Shown here: positions 34,821 to 43,976 of the stretch, one piece after another | How positions within the stretch are numbered: position 1 is the stretch's first letter | Layout of the letters: each line of letters starts with the position of its first letter | Origin: Polyangia bacterium | GTDB lineage: Bacteria > Myxococcota_A > Polyangia > Nannocystales > Nannocystaceae | Reading direction: 5' to 3' | DNA: 64,000 nt | Assembly (NCBI GenBank): GCA_030429545.1 | Contig: JAUIFF010000005.1 | Span: forward strand, 124,001 to 188,000 | Made by a program: the position numbers and the translations under genes | The notes under the pieces: model-generated | Seen by the model: the letters and a program-made list of their open reading frames with translations, nothing else | Databases searched by the model: none | What the model was told of the DNA's origin: nothing

Positions 34821-35744
34821 TTACAAAAACGCGACTTCAAGTGCATAGTCAACGTTTTGCTCGTAGTCGTTGTGGTCGACCACGAGGTAATAGGTCCCGG
34901 GGGTCTCAAAGTAGTGCTCGACTACCGCGCCGCCCTCGGGCCCACAGGTCAACGAGTGGGCACCGCCGCAGGCCTTACGGACATCGAGCGACACAGGCCC
35001 GTCGGCGTAGGCGACCATGAGCCCGGGGTACTCGATGTTGAGCGCAAACATGTTCTCGGTGCCGGGGCCTCCACAGGGCCCGTCGACATGACCCTGGCCA
35101 CGGGGCAGGGTGTTTTCCCAATAAAAGTAGCCGCCCGGGGACTGGGTGATCGAGGTCTCGTGGATGTTGCAGTGCTCGATGTCTGGGTCGCCAAACCACA
35201 CGTCAAATGCGTAGCGCGAGTTGGTCCGCTGGGGCGAGTCGATGACGATCGCATAGGTCTGCCCAGCCTTGGCGTAAAAGTAGTGGCCGTCGCCGGCTTC
35301 GATTCCCGTTGCACATACAATGGTGTCGCCGTCGCAGTCGCCCTCGTGCACCCGGATGGTGGCGTTGAGCTCACTTTCGGGGCGGTTTTCGAGCACGATA
35401 TCGACGTCGTAGTTGGCGGTAACCAGGTAGACATCCTCGAGCCCGCCGTCGTTTTTGCGGTCGCCCGAGCACCACCCCGTTTGCTCGCCGGTTCCGAGCA
35501 GGCGACCGCGAACGGTTTGGTTGGTAAACGGCAGGATGAACGGGTTGTCGCAACTTCCCAGGCGCGGGCCGTCGTCGGTGTCCGACTCAGACTCGGTGTC
35601 GGTGTCGGTTGTCGAGTCGGTGTCGGTTGTGGTTGCGTCGGTATCCGACTCGGTGCTCTCGTCGGGTGGCGACTGCCCCGTGCGGGCACCACAACCCAAG
35701 GCCATTGCCAGTAGGGCACCGAAAAGCGGAGTGCGCTGCTTCAT
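34821..35744 (-). CDS. Predicted lipoprotein with pre-peptidase-like beta domains
   Basis: The 307-aa protein begins at ATG 35744 with a signal ending in MALGC. An acidic Thr/Asp/Ser linker of about 50 residues leads to two related beta-domains. Motifs such as DVYLVTANYDVDIVLENR, HYFYAKAGQTYAIVIDS and GTYYLVVDHNDYEQNVDYAL are characteristic of bacterial pre-peptidase C-terminal (PPC-like) modules. No catalytic domain is present. Several paired cysteines suggest disulfides. Confidence 0.75.
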   Translation of the reverse strand: MKQRTPLFGALLAMALGCGARTGQSPPDESTESDTDATTTDTDSTTDTDTESESDTDDGPRLGSCDNPFILPFTNQTVRGRLLGTGEQTGWCSGDRKNDGGLEDVYLVTANYDVDIVLENRPESELNATIRVHEGDCDGDTIVCATGIEAGDGHYFYAKAGQTYAIVIDSPQRTNSRYAFDVWFGDPDIEHCNIHETSITQSPGGYFYWENTLPRGQGHVDGPCGGPGTENMFALNIEYPGLMVAYADGPVSLDVRKACGGAHSLTCGPEGGAVVEHYFETPGTYYLVVDHNDYEQNVDYALEVAFL

Positions 35745-36073
35745 CGACAAAACCTGCCCCATGCCCGCCAGTGTACCGCGCGTTGTCCCGCGGGTGCACG
35801 TTTTCCCCGCGAGCTCGAATCACAGCTGTTTTGCCTAGCAGCCCGTGGGTTTTTGGTGCTAGGCGCCGCGCGAGAAACACCGCAGGCGGCTATCGAGGGG
35901 GCGAGCTGTCCGCTCAGACAGTCCTCGGACCGCCGTTTGTTCAGTGGCAGGTGTCCGGCCCCGGTGGCGGCCCCGGGTAGGCCTGGGCCAGGCGAGAGCG
36001 CGCGGACCAAGTTGCCATCGGGTGGCAGCAGATTCGAAATCCAATAAAGATGTATTTACATGAGCTAGGCTGG
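35745..36073. other. Intergenic region without a supported gene
   Basis: These 329 bp separate two codirectional lipoprotein genes. They contain the iterated palindrome at 36051-36060 just past the stop of the following gene, but no terminator with a T-run. Confidence 0.5.
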
Positions 36074-36946
36074 CTAGCAACTACCCTCGACCGGAAGGTT
36101 TTGTGCGGACATCGTCTCACTGGCGGGAACCCACTGCATGGACTGGTCAAACATCAGCTCGACGTCGAGATCGAGTTCGCAGGGATAGAGCTCGTTGGCG
36201 TCGAGCATGTTCCACTCGATGGCACCGGTGCCGGAGTGCGCCGGTTGTTGCTCGGGCACGTTGAGAAAGTCCATCTCAAGGCAGCCTTCGAGTGCGTTGT
36301 AGACTGTCGCAGATTCGACTCCCCAGCCCGGGGGAGGAGTCGGGCCGATCATCATGCCAAACCCGGGATAGACCAGTCGGATCTCAGTACACAGTCCGGT
36401 GTCCGGGTCGGCCTTGCGGATAAAGACGCGATCGAGCCCGCCGGGGGCGGCAAACGCGTAGTACTCAGCATTGTCGCCGCCATCGGTCGGGTCTTCGGTG
36501 GTCGGATCTTCGGTGGTCGGGTCCTCGGTAGTCGGGTCTTCGGTGGTCGGGTCTTCGGTGGTCGGGTCTTCGGTTGTTGGGTCTTCGGTTGTCGGATCTT
36601 CGGTGGTCGTCAGGGTTGCATCTGAGGTGACCCCAGGGCCTTCACAAACACAATCCCAGCCCTGTGGTGTACATACACCTTCGCAGTACTGACCGTCCTG
36701 TTGCTCGCACTCGATACTGGTTTCGCATGTATCTGCATCGGTCGTGTCGGTGGTTTGGGGACCGTCGGTAGCTTCGGTGGCTGAGCTGTCGGTCGAGCCA
36801 TCCGTCGTCTGCGCAGTGGCGGCGGTGGTCGTCGACATTTCTTCGGCGGGCGGACAGGCTGTCAGCCACAACGGGACCATGAGTGCGGCGGTTCGGGGCA
36901 CCAGCCGCCTTGGGTGCTTAGAATTGAGGCGAGTGTTAGGGGCCAT
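36074..36946 (-). CDS. Predicted lipoprotein with TTEDP minisatellite linker
   Basis: The 290-aa protein starts at ATG 36946 or the ATG 11 codons earlier, with a signal ending in LWLTAC. A Thr-rich linker leads to a small Cys-rich module (CETSIECEQQDGQYCEGVC). Eight tandem TTEDP-type repeats follow, and then a C-terminal domain of about 130 residues (AEYYAFAAPGGLDRVFIRKA) that I do not recognise. The repeats act as an extended spacer from the membrane. The number of repeats is likely to vary between strains. Confidence 0.7.
   Translation of the reverse strand: MAPNTRLNSKHPRRLVPRTAALMVPLWLTACPPAEEMSTTTAATAQTTDGSTDSSATEATDGPQTTDTTDADTCETSIECEQQDGQYCEGVCTPQGWDCVCEGPGVTSDATLTTTEDPTTEDPTTEDPTTEDPTTEDPTTEDPTTEDPTTEDPTDGGDNAEYYAFAAPGGLDRVFIRKADPDTGLCTEIRLVYPGFGMMIGPTPPPGWGVESATVYNALEGCLEMDFLNVPEQQPAHSGTGAIEWNMLDANELYPCELDLDVELMFDQSMQWVPASETMSAQNLPVEGSC
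36484..36606. repeat. 15-bp coding minisatellite (TTEDP)
   Basis: Eight near-identical 15-bp units (GTCGGGTCTTCGGTG with third-base variation) lie in tandem within the lipoprotein gene. Confidence 0.9.
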
Positions 36947-37098
36947 GGCTCGAGCATGCGGGAGTGGCGTGTAAGTCACAACGGGTCAGCGGCAATTTGC
37001 CAGGCGGGTTGTAGATACAAGCTCTGCGGTTCGCGGTGTTCAATCGTTACAGCTAGTTAGAAACGAGGTTCTAGGGGCACGAACCGTTTTGCGCCCGG

Positions 37099-38925
37099 TT
37101 GGCGGCTGATGCACATACGACGGTGTGGGGTTGTTCCCGGGCCAAGAGCCGATACAATCTGCGCGGCTTGGACGCGTCTTCCGAACTTGAGTGCGAGGCC
37201 CCCGAAGTACGGCTGCGGGGTGCGTTGTCGCGGGCACAGGCCGAGCAGGGCCTGATCCCGTCCCGCGCCCGGGTGCTCGGCACCCACCCCGAAGTTGTCA
37301 AACTGATGTTTGGCCGCGATGTCTTGGGCGAGCCCCAACAGCGAGACCTGCTGCAGCCCCGGCTCGCCGACCTGCGCAAACCCGATGCCATGGCCGGTTT
37401 TGAGCCCGCGGTCGAGTTGCTGGTCTCGGCCTACAAACACGGTTTTCGCGTGGGGGTGTTTGGTGATTACGACGTCGATGGCGTGACCACCACAACGATC
37501 CTCACAACTTTTTTAGAGGCGCTGGGCATCGAGATCGTGGCCCGCGTGGCCTCGCGTGAAAGCGGGTACGGCTTTGGTGTCGAAGATGCCAAGGCCCTGG
37601 TGCAGGCGGGCGCCAAGATCGTGCTCACCGGCGATTGCGGGACGTCCGACCACGAGGCGCTGGCCTGGTTGCGCGAGCGCGGCGTGCCGACGGCGGTGAT
37701 CGATCACCACCAAGTCCCCGATGAGATGCCGCCGACCGATGCCCTGCTCAACCCCCACCAACCGGGTTGTGAGTTCCCGTTTAAGGGCCTTTGTAGCGCC
37801 GGCGTGGCGTTTTACCTGTGTGCGTCGGTGCGGACTGCACTGGCCCGCGAAGTCGGGCGCGAGCGCCTGCCCGATCCGCGAAGTTGGCTCGACCTGGTGG
37901 CCATGGGCACGGTCTGTGACATGGTGCCGATGGTCGCTGAGAATCGAATTTTGGTGCGGCACGGGTTGCGCGTGGTGGCCCAGCGTCGGCGCCCCGGGGT
38001 ACGTGCCCTTTTAGACAGCTCAGGGGTTGGCCGCGACGAGCCGATCGACGAAAGTCACCTCGGGTTTCGCCTGGGACCACGGCTCAACGCGCCGGGGAGG
38101 TTGGGGGCAGCCGCTCCGTCGCTTTCACTGTTGCGCGCGCGCGGCAACTCCGAGGCCAAGGCAATGGCGGCCCGGGTCGAGATGCTCAACACCCGCCGCC
38201 GCGACCATCAAGACACAATCGTGCAGGAGGCCCTGGCGTTGTTGGCCCAAGACCCACAGGCTGGCAAGCGCCACGGGATCGTCATTGGCCGCGAGGGCTG
38301 GCTCCACGGGATCGTCGGGATTGCGGCCAACGGTATTGTCGAGGCCTACCGTCGCCCAGCACTTGTACTTGCAATCGATTCCCAACGCGGGATCGCCCGC
38401 GGGTCGGTCCGCACGTTTGGCGACGTCGATGTCCGGGCGGCGCTACACGATTGCCGCGAGTTGTTGACGCGCTACGGCGGCCACCAAGCCGCGGCCGGGC
38501 TGACCATGGACATCGCCCAGGTCCCGGCCCTGACCGAGGCCTTCGACCAGGCTGTCGCCCGGCAAACCAGCGACCAGGACGGGACATTTTTAGAACCCTG
38601 CGACGGTCAGCTGTCGATCGCCGAGGTCACCGACGACCTCATGGACGCGTTGGAGAGCCTAGGCCCCTACGGGATTGGTTTTCCCGCCCCGCGCTACCTC
38701 ATCGAAGAGGCCGAAGTTGTGCGCGAGCGGATCTTGCGGGGCAAACACCTGTCGCTTGTGCTGCGCCAGGGTCGGGCCCATATCGACGCGATCGCCTTCA
38801 ACCAGGCGCCAGACCTCAAAATCAACGACAAGGTCGGGTGCCTGTTTGTCCCCATGCGTTCGCACTTTCGCAACCGCCGGCGGATCCAGTTGCAGATCGA
38901 ACGCCTGTGGCGGGTGCCGGGCTGA
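37099..38925 (+). CDS. recJ: Single-stranded-DNA-specific 5'-3' exonuclease RecJ
   Basis: The 608-aa protein has the RecJ/DHH motifs: GDYDVDG (122-128), GDCGTSD (178-184), IDHHQ (201-205) and GFRLGPRLNAPGRLG (about 327-341). The DHHA1 part contains EGWLHGIVGIAA and RYGGHQAAAGL, and an OB-fold closes the protein. It degrades ssDNA with 5' ends in recombination and mismatch repair. The first codon of the longest reading is TTG, without a clear ribosome site, so the exact start is uncertain within about 20 residues. Length agrees with other RecJ proteins. Confidence 0.94.
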   Translation: MAADAHTTVWGCSRAKSRYNLRGLDASSELECEAPEVRLRGALSRAQAEQGLIPSRARVLGTHPEVVKLMFGRDVLGEPQQRDLLQPRLADLRKPDAMAGFEPAVELLVSAYKHGFRVGVFGDYDVDGVTTTTILTTFLEALGIEIVARVASRESGYGFGVEDAKALVQAGAKIVLTGDCGTSDHEALAWLRERGVPTAVIDHHQVPDEMPPTDALLNPHQPGCEFPFKGLCSAGVAFYLCASVRTALAREVGRERLPDPRSWLDLVAMGTVCDMVPMVAENRILVRHGLRVVAQRRRPGVRALLDSSGVGRDEPIDESHLGFRLGPRLNAPGRLGAAAPSLSLLRARGNSEAKAMAARVEMLNTRRRDHQDTIVQEALALLAQDPQAGKRHGIVIGREGWLHGIVGIAANGIVEAYRRPALVLAIDSQRGIARGSVRTFGDVDVRAALHDCRELLTRYGGHQAAAGLTMDIAQVPALTEAFDQAVARQTSDQDGTFLEPCDGQLSIAEVTDDLMDALESLGPYGIGFPAPRYLIEEAEVVRERILRGKHLSLVLRQGRAHIDAIAFNQAPDLKINDKVGCLFVPMRSHFRNRRRIQLQIERLWRVPG

Positions 38926-38976
38926 ATTTTATTTGCATGTACATATGTGGTTGCCTCGGCAACGCACACGCACACG

Positions 38977-39009
38977 AAAAAGCCGGGACCCGACGTGCGG
39001 GAACCCGGC
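38977..39009 (-). terminator. Rho-independent terminator of the zinc-ribbon gene
   Basis: Read on the minus strand, GCCGGG (39009-39004) pairs with CCCGGC (38987-38982), with an additional inner CCCG/CGGG stem, followed by TTTTT. It lies 22 bp after the stop of the leftward gene. Confidence 0.8.
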
Positions 39010-39030
39010 GAGCTCGCCTGGTACGGGCGC

Positions 39031-39501
39031 TTAGGTCCGGCCCATGATCAGGGTTTTGAGACCGTCGCGGAACAGGATCTTGACCTTGTTGTCGATCAGC
39101 ACCGTGATCACCACGCCCTGGCCAAACTTTTTGTGGTCGACGAGCTCGTTGGCCTCGAACATGCCGCGGATCGAGTAGGGCTTGGCCTCGACACCGGTGG
39201 CCAACAGGGCTGCCGTGCGGTCGCCCCACTCGTCGGCCGTGGGCTCGTAGACCTGTTTGGTCTTGCGCGAAGACTTCTTTCTGGTCGTCTTCTTTTTGGC
39301 CGCCTTCTTTTTGGCCGCCTTCTTTTTCTTGGCGTCGGGGCCGGTTTTGGGCAGACGGTAGTTGTGTTGACCGCCGCAGCTTTTACATTCGGCACGCTTG
39401 GGTGTCTCGTTATCTGCCTTGAGAGAAACGATGACGTGGGGGGTGTCGATCCGGCACTTGGTGCACCAGCCATCGAGATCGGAGCCGACTTTGTGGGCCA
39501 T
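39031..39501 (-). CDS. Zinc-ribbon protein with Lys-rich linker and KFGxG domain
   Basis: The 156-aa protein has an N-terminal zinc ribbon (WCTKC at 12-16, ECKSCGG at 38-44). A Lys/Ala/Thr linker (about 57-85) resembles histone H1 tails. The C-terminal domain contains NELVDHKKFGQGVVITVLIDNKVKILF, which recalls the HxxFGxGxV segment of CarD/UvrD-C-type SH3-like domains. Nucleic-acid or RNA-polymerase binding is inferred from these parts; no function is established. The H1-like protein at 51663 has a similar linker. Confidence 0.7.
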   Translation of the reverse strand: MAHKVGSDLDGWCTKCRIDTPHVIVSLKADNETPKRAECKSCGGQHNYRLPKTGPDAKKKKAAKKKAAKKKTTRKKSSRKTKQVYEPTADEWGDRTAALLATGVEAKPYSIRGMFEANELVDHKKFGQGVVITVLIDNKVKILFRDGLKTLIMGRT

Positions 39502-39877
39502 TTTGCGTCCTCGGTAACCGCGAAAAATCCACTCGCGTTGCCGCCGCGACCATAGTCCACCGACTGCTTCTCGGCAAACATGGTTTCAACCCGCCGCAGG
39601 ACTTTGTTATTCGGCCACTACCCACCGATGATCGGTCTCGACCGACGGGAAGTTTCGCGGGCGAAACACTCCTAAGCAGCGTAAATGTGGAGATCCGAGC
39701 AAGGTGCGACACACGCGCGAGCGCGTTGTTCGAGCCGGGGCCGAGGTTTTGTTGGGGCTCGGGATGCGCCGACACACATCCGCGAACGCTCCGATCACCC
39801 CATCTTGGCGACAAAAATCGGAGCGGCCTACCTTCGCTTGCGGCAGCTTGCTAGGCTGGAGGCCGCGGTCCATACCC
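39502..39877. other. Intergenic region between divergent genes
   Basis: These 376 bp should hold the promoters of the zinc-ribbon gene (leftward) and the lipoprotein gene (rightward). Open frames here show no conserved features, and I see no clear -35/-10 pair. Confidence 0.45.
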
Positions 39878-40399
39878 ATGTTCGCCGATAAAATCGTTGT
39901 GTCTACAAAAATATTGTTCGTGGCGACGAGCATGCTGATCGCCAGCTGCGGCCAGGTCGCGTCGGAGACCGACAGTGAGGGGAGCGAGACCGGGCCGCTG
40001 CTCGGTGAGCCAGGGATCGCGGTGGTCGAGGCGACCGTCGATGTCCTCGGAGCCTGCGGGGTGCAGGGGGCGACCCAGGTGTCGTTGCGGGCCACCCGAA
40101 TCGCCTGCGAACAGGACCCGCCGCCGCCATGTACCGTCGAAGTCGACCCCTACAAGACGATTTTTGGGGATCTTCAAGAGTGTGCAGCTGCAAGTGAAAC
40201 CGCGGCCAAGCTCCGTGTCAAGATCGACCAGCCGGGCCGCTATCTGATCGACGCACGCATCATTACGGCCTCGGGGTATGTCAGCGCCTGCCACGGGCAA
40301 TCGGGCGAAGCTGTCACCCTAGTGGCCAGCGAGGCCGTCGAGGCCGGGGATACGATTGTTGTCGACGAACTCGGTGCGCCGTGCCCCGAGCAACAGTGA
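39878..40399 (+). CDS. Predicted lipoprotein of unknown function
   Basis: Starting at ATG 39878, the 173-aa protein has a signal ending in LIASC, a short acidic linker, and a domain with six cysteines (VLGACGVQ, RIACEQ, PPCTVE, QECAAA, SACHGQ, APCPEQ). The middle (RVKIDQPGRYLIDARI) resembles a beta-sandwich edge. No family is recognised. A longer reading from 39704 is not supported by a signal peptide or composition. Confidence 0.65.
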   Translation: MFADKIVVSTKILFVATSMLIASCGQVASETDSEGSETGPLLGEPGIAVVEATVDVLGACGVQGATQVSLRATRIACEQDPPPPCTVEVDPYKTIFGDLQECAAASETAAKLRVKIDQPGRYLIDARIITASGYVSACHGQSGEAVTLVASEAVEAGDTIVVDELGAPCPEQQ

Positions 40400-40410
40400 T
40401 GGCCGGCAGC

Positions 40411-40440
40411 TGCATGTAGCTGCATGTAACTGCATGTTGC
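40411..40440. repeat. Three 10-bp tandem units built from the iterated palindrome
   Basis: TGCATGTAGC, TGCATGTAAC and TGCATGTTGC lie head to tail between two convergent stop codons. They contain two overlapping-phase matches to TGYANNTRCA (40415 and 40425). Confidence 0.85.
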
Positions 40441-40443
40441 CCA

Positions 40444-43400
40444 TTATTCTGTGGCTTCGGAGGTCGGCGGAACGACCAGGGCAACGTCGCGCAGCAACAC
40501 TTCTCCAGGCCCCACCAACTCGACCGTGACCGTCGCCACATCCTGTTGTAGATGCAGCGAGATATCCTCACTCGACCATAGTCGCCCACTGGCGTCGGGC
40601 GGGTCGAAGGTGGCCACGGTCTGGCCGTCGATGGCAACCCGCAGGCGAGTTTCGGCGGCGACCTGGCTGCGCTTGAGGTTGACGCGCAACCACAGCTCAC
40701 GGCCCGGAAGTTGCTCCGGGGCAAACGTCAACGGCTGACCGGACGTGACGACCAATGAGCTGGCTTCGACATCTGGGTTGGGGCGGATCCCGGCACGAAA
40801 CCGCGAAAGCGAGATTCCACGGGTCCATATCGTGCGGCCAAATCCGTGGCCCAGATCGTCGTCGGCGGTAAACCGGTGAAGCCCGACGCCCTTGTTGGTG
40901 CGTCCGGCCAGGTCAGTGAGTGTATGTACATCGGTGCCGAGCAGCCGCAGCTGCGAAAGCGATCCGTGGGGACAGGCGCGGTGGGGGATGGGCTCGCGGT
41001 TGCCCCGGATCCGGATCACCCCCGGGCGCTCGGCATAGACAAACGGCCCGAGGGTGTCGCGCGGGCGCACACGGGCTTTTGCCAGTCGCCCAATCCAGGG
41101 CTTGCCATCCGCGCCAATCGGCCAGTGGGCTGCAACACCGGCAAATCCGGGGTTTGCCACCAGGACCGCACTACCAGGCCCGCCCGGTGGCAGGCGAAGC
41201 TCGAGCGCGGTGTCGGGGTCGAGGCAAAGTTGGCCATGCCGCCACTTGGCGCCCCGCAGCTGCAACCCCGGGGGCCCACGCACGGTTTGGTCGGCAAACG
41301 CCCAAATCTCCTGCTGCGCGGTCGGGTCGTGCTCTACTTGTATCAGCACCATTCTCAACTCCGACCGCGTGACCGCCGTCGGCAGCTGCCCGCTGACAGG
41401 TGTTAACCGGTGGGTGATCAGCTCGACAAAGTCAATGCCGGCGGCGCGAAACGGCGGCGGCAGGCGATCGTCGAAGGTGGCGATGCGGGCATCTTCTTGG
41501 CGCTCGACGTGGGTCGCTTCGTTGACCAACAAAAACACCGGCCGCGCGGGTGCCCCAGTTGCCTGTGGTTGGCTAATTAATTGCTCATACAACGTGGCGT
41601 AGGCAGCCTCACGCGTGCGGTAGGGCAGGACCTCGCGCCCCTTGCCAATCGCCAGTGCACCGCCGACCTGGTTGAAGGTGTGGGTGTGGTGCCAACCCTC
41701 GCCACCGGCGACCACCAGCGCCTCGGGGGGCAGTTTGGCGGTCAGAAAGTCGATCAGTTTGCCGGCCCCGTCAAACTCTTGCAGCCGGGTTTGCGGCGAC
41801 GTCAGCAACGGGCCGTAAAGCGGCCAGAGGCAGGCTCCTGCGGCCGTCAGCGTGACCAGCTCGGGGATGGCTTTGCCGACATTTTTGGTTGCCAGCCAGG
41901 TGCGCAATCGAAGCAGGGCTTCGACCCCGGCAAAGATCGCAAGTGGCAGCAGGCTGGGGACGAGGTAGCGGCCGTAGTAGTAGAGTGTGCCGTGGGGGAG
42001 GTTGCGGCGGGCATAAAATAAGATGCTGATACACGGGATTGCCAGTAGCGCCAGCAGCCATACTTCCCAAGCCTGTCCGCGGATTTTCCAGCGGCGGGCG
42101 GCCAAGGTGACGCCCACGAGCGCCAACAGTACGAGGCCAGGACCCATCAGTGGTCCTACCGGATCGAGCCGGCTGTAGGGTGGGCTCGGTGCCTGGGCGC
42201 CCCAGGCATAAAGCACGGCCCCGAGTACCGCGAGCGCAAGGCAGCCGACTCGACTGGCGCGTATGAGTGCGGTGCGAAGGTGTGGACGGGGGGCGAGTAG
42301 CCGGCCAACGAGCGTGTCAGCGAGCGGCCAAAGGAGCAGGGCGACAGCCGTGACCGCCAATAGTTGCGACGGGGTCGGCCCCTGCGACATCCCGAGTTGG
42401 CGCCGAATTTCATCGTGGAGGTAGGGGTAGCAGGTCTGGCTGTGTACGTAAAAACTTGCAAGTGCACCGAGTGCGAGGATGGTGAGCGCACGTTTTGGTC
42501 GCTGGGCCGGTGATTGCGTGGCCCGGGTGCCCTCGGCCGGCGCCTGAGTTGCGTGCGGGGGCCGTAGGCTCAAGATCGCGGCCAGCACCGGTAACACCAT
42601 CCACAGGTCACCGCGCACCCAGGCAAATGCGGCGAGGCACAGGGCAGCCGCCGTCATCGGCTGATTGGGGTCGTCACGCCGCTGCAGGCACCCCAACACC
42701 GCCGCCAGCAGCAGCATCCCGGCCACGCTCTCGGTCAGGGCTATGCGCTGCACCCAGATGAGAATGGGTGCACATACATATACTCCCAGGGCAAGCCCAG
42801 GGCCGAGTAGGCCGGGCCACAACCTGCGGGCGATCGACCACAGTACCAGACTGGCCAACAAAAATTGCAGGTACAATATGAAAGTGCCATGCCCGGAGCC
42901 GAGTGCGAGTTCGACAACGGCGAGTAGGCTGGGGTGCCCGTGGAGAAACTGCGGGGTGACGCGCCCGGTTTCCCGGTCGGCGAGGTAGAGCCCCGGTCGG
43001 TAGGGTCCGTCGTAGAGGCCGGCTCGCGGGTGATGCTTGGAAACCAGCGGCGACAGGCCAAAGATGTCGCCAGGGCCAGGTCGTAGCCCGATCTCCGTCG
43101 CCGCATCAGCAATCGCCTGGGCCGTGAAGTCAACCGAACCCGTGCGCGCGGTGTGCTGGGCCCGCAACGCATAGGTTCCCTGGTCCCGCCCACCTAGTTC
43201 GGCCGGAAGCAACGGCGCCCGCAAACCGATTCCGAGTAGCAACAGGGCGAGCAACAGGGCGGTGTCGTTGGCCAACCGCGGGGCCTGGGGTTTTTGCGTG
43301 GGCAAGCAAGGAGGGGCGACGCGCCAAATCCATGCCGCAAGCCCGCCAAAAACCAGTGCGATCCATACGGGTGTCAGCTGGCCGAGGGTCGCCAACACGC

Positions 43401-43545
43401 TGGCGGCGATGATCGAAGTGGCGAGGGTCAGTACGCCGGCGAGACCCAAGCGCTCGGCCCATGACGCACTTGCAGATGCACATAGTCGGCTGCGAGCAAA
43501 ACTCGCAAATAGGGCAGCAAGCCCCGCCAGTGTCCATACCGACAT
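40444..43545 (-). CDS. Large multi-spanning membrane protein, GT39/GT-C-type glycosyltransferase-like
   Basis: The 1033-aa protein has about 12-13 hydrophobic helices in its first 600 residues, with short loops. The first periplasmic loop contains LGGRDQGTYALRAQHTARTG, resembling the acidic catalytic loop of GT-C (PMT/ArnT-like) enzymes that use lipid-linked sugars. The C-terminal 400 residues are soluble and beta-rich (DLAGRTNKGVGLHRFTADDD) and may bind carbohydrate. Sugar transfer to an exported polymer or protein is inferred. Several copies of the iterated palindrome lie inside the gene. Confidence 0.7.
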   Translation of the reverse strand: MSVWTLAGLAALFASFARSRLCASASASWAERLGLAGVLTLATSIIAASVLATLGQLTPVWIALVFGGLAAWIWRVAPPCLPTQKPQAPRLANDTALLLALLLLGIGLRAPLLPAELGGRDQGTYALRAQHTARTGSVDFTAQAIADAATEIGLRPGPGDIFGLSPLVSKHHPRAGLYDGPYRPGLYLADRETGRVTPQFLHGHPSLLAVVELALGSGHGTFILYLQFLLASLVLWSIARRLWPGLLGPGLALGVYVCAPILIWVQRIALTESVAGMLLLAAVLGCLQRRDDPNQPMTAAALCLAAFAWVRGDLWMVLPVLAAILSLRPPHATQAPAEGTRATQSPAQRPKRALTILALGALASFYVHSQTCYPYLHDEIRRQLGMSQGPTPSQLLAVTAVALLLWPLADTLVGRLLAPRPHLRTALIRASRVGCLALAVLGAVLYAWGAQAPSPPYSRLDPVGPLMGPGLVLLALVGVTLAARRWKIRGQAWEVWLLALLAIPCISILFYARRNLPHGTLYYYGRYLVPSLLPLAIFAGVEALLRLRTWLATKNVGKAIPELVTLTAAGACLWPLYGPLLTSPQTRLQEFDGAGKLIDFLTAKLPPEALVVAGGEGWHHTHTFNQVGGALAIGKGREVLPYRTREAAYATLYEQLISQPQATGAPARPVFLLVNEATHVERQEDARIATFDDRLPPPFRAAGIDFVELITHRLTPVSGQLPTAVTRSELRMVLIQVEHDPTAQQEIWAFADQTVRGPPGLQLRGAKWRHGQLCLDPDTALELRLPPGGPGSAVLVANPGFAGVAAHWPIGADGKPWIGRLAKARVRPRDTLGPFVYAERPGVIRIRGNREPIPHRACPHGSLSQLRLLGTDVHTLTDLAGRTNKGVGLHRFTADDDLGHGFGRTIWTRGISLSRFRAGIRPNPDVEASSLVVTSGQPLTFAPEQLPGRELWLRVNLKRSQVAAETRLRVAIDGQTVATFDPPDASGRLWSSEDISLHLQQDVATVTVELVGPGEVLLRDVALVVPPTSEATE

Positions 43546-43976
43546 GGGCTCACTGTAGCGAGTAGGGCCCGTAGAACAACCGCTGGCTGGTACGGGACGT
43601 TTGCACAGCCCTGGTTAAAGTCAGGCACCCGATCTCCGGGAGAGGGGAGGTGACCGGGTGCCGGAGGTCTCTGGGAAGGGGGGTCCCGTCGGCATGGATC
43701 ATGGTCGCGAAGTGGGAAGGGACCACAAACTCTGAGCCTGACCTCGAGGAAAGTTTAGCATCTGGACCCGGCCTGACTGGGGGTTTTGCTGCCCGCAAAA
43801 CCAGGGTCGCCACCGCCTTGGTCGGTGCATCGCCAACCTCCGAGTTGGGGATGTCTGCACCTGCCACCGGGCCGCGAATCGACTTTGCATCAAAAGTGCG
43901 ATCACACGCGGCTCGGGTCTGCCGCAGAATGATGAGATGTTGAAATTACTCAATAAATCGAGCTGGTAGAACGACC
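43546..43976. other. Structured intergenic region, possible RNA element
   Basis: This 431-bp stretch has several strong inverted repeats. GGCACCCG at 43624-43631 pairs with CGGGTGCC at 43654-43661; GGTCCC near 43682 pairs with GGGACC near 43719; GGTTTTGC near 43792 pairs with GCAAAACC near 43805. None is followed by a T-run on either strand. It does not match RNase P, tmRNA, SRP RNA or a riboswitch that I recognise. It could be an ilvE leader or a free-standing small RNA. No protein-coding frame is convincing. Confidence 0.35.

Noticed and set aside
43650..43943. Plus-strand 97-codon frame in the hairpin-rich region
   Set aside because: Composition follows the hairpins, and no domain or ribosome site is visible.
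43546..43976. RNase P RNA (GAGGAAAGT near 43745)
   Set aside because: The 3' conserved ACAGAA region and pairing partners of P4 are missing.
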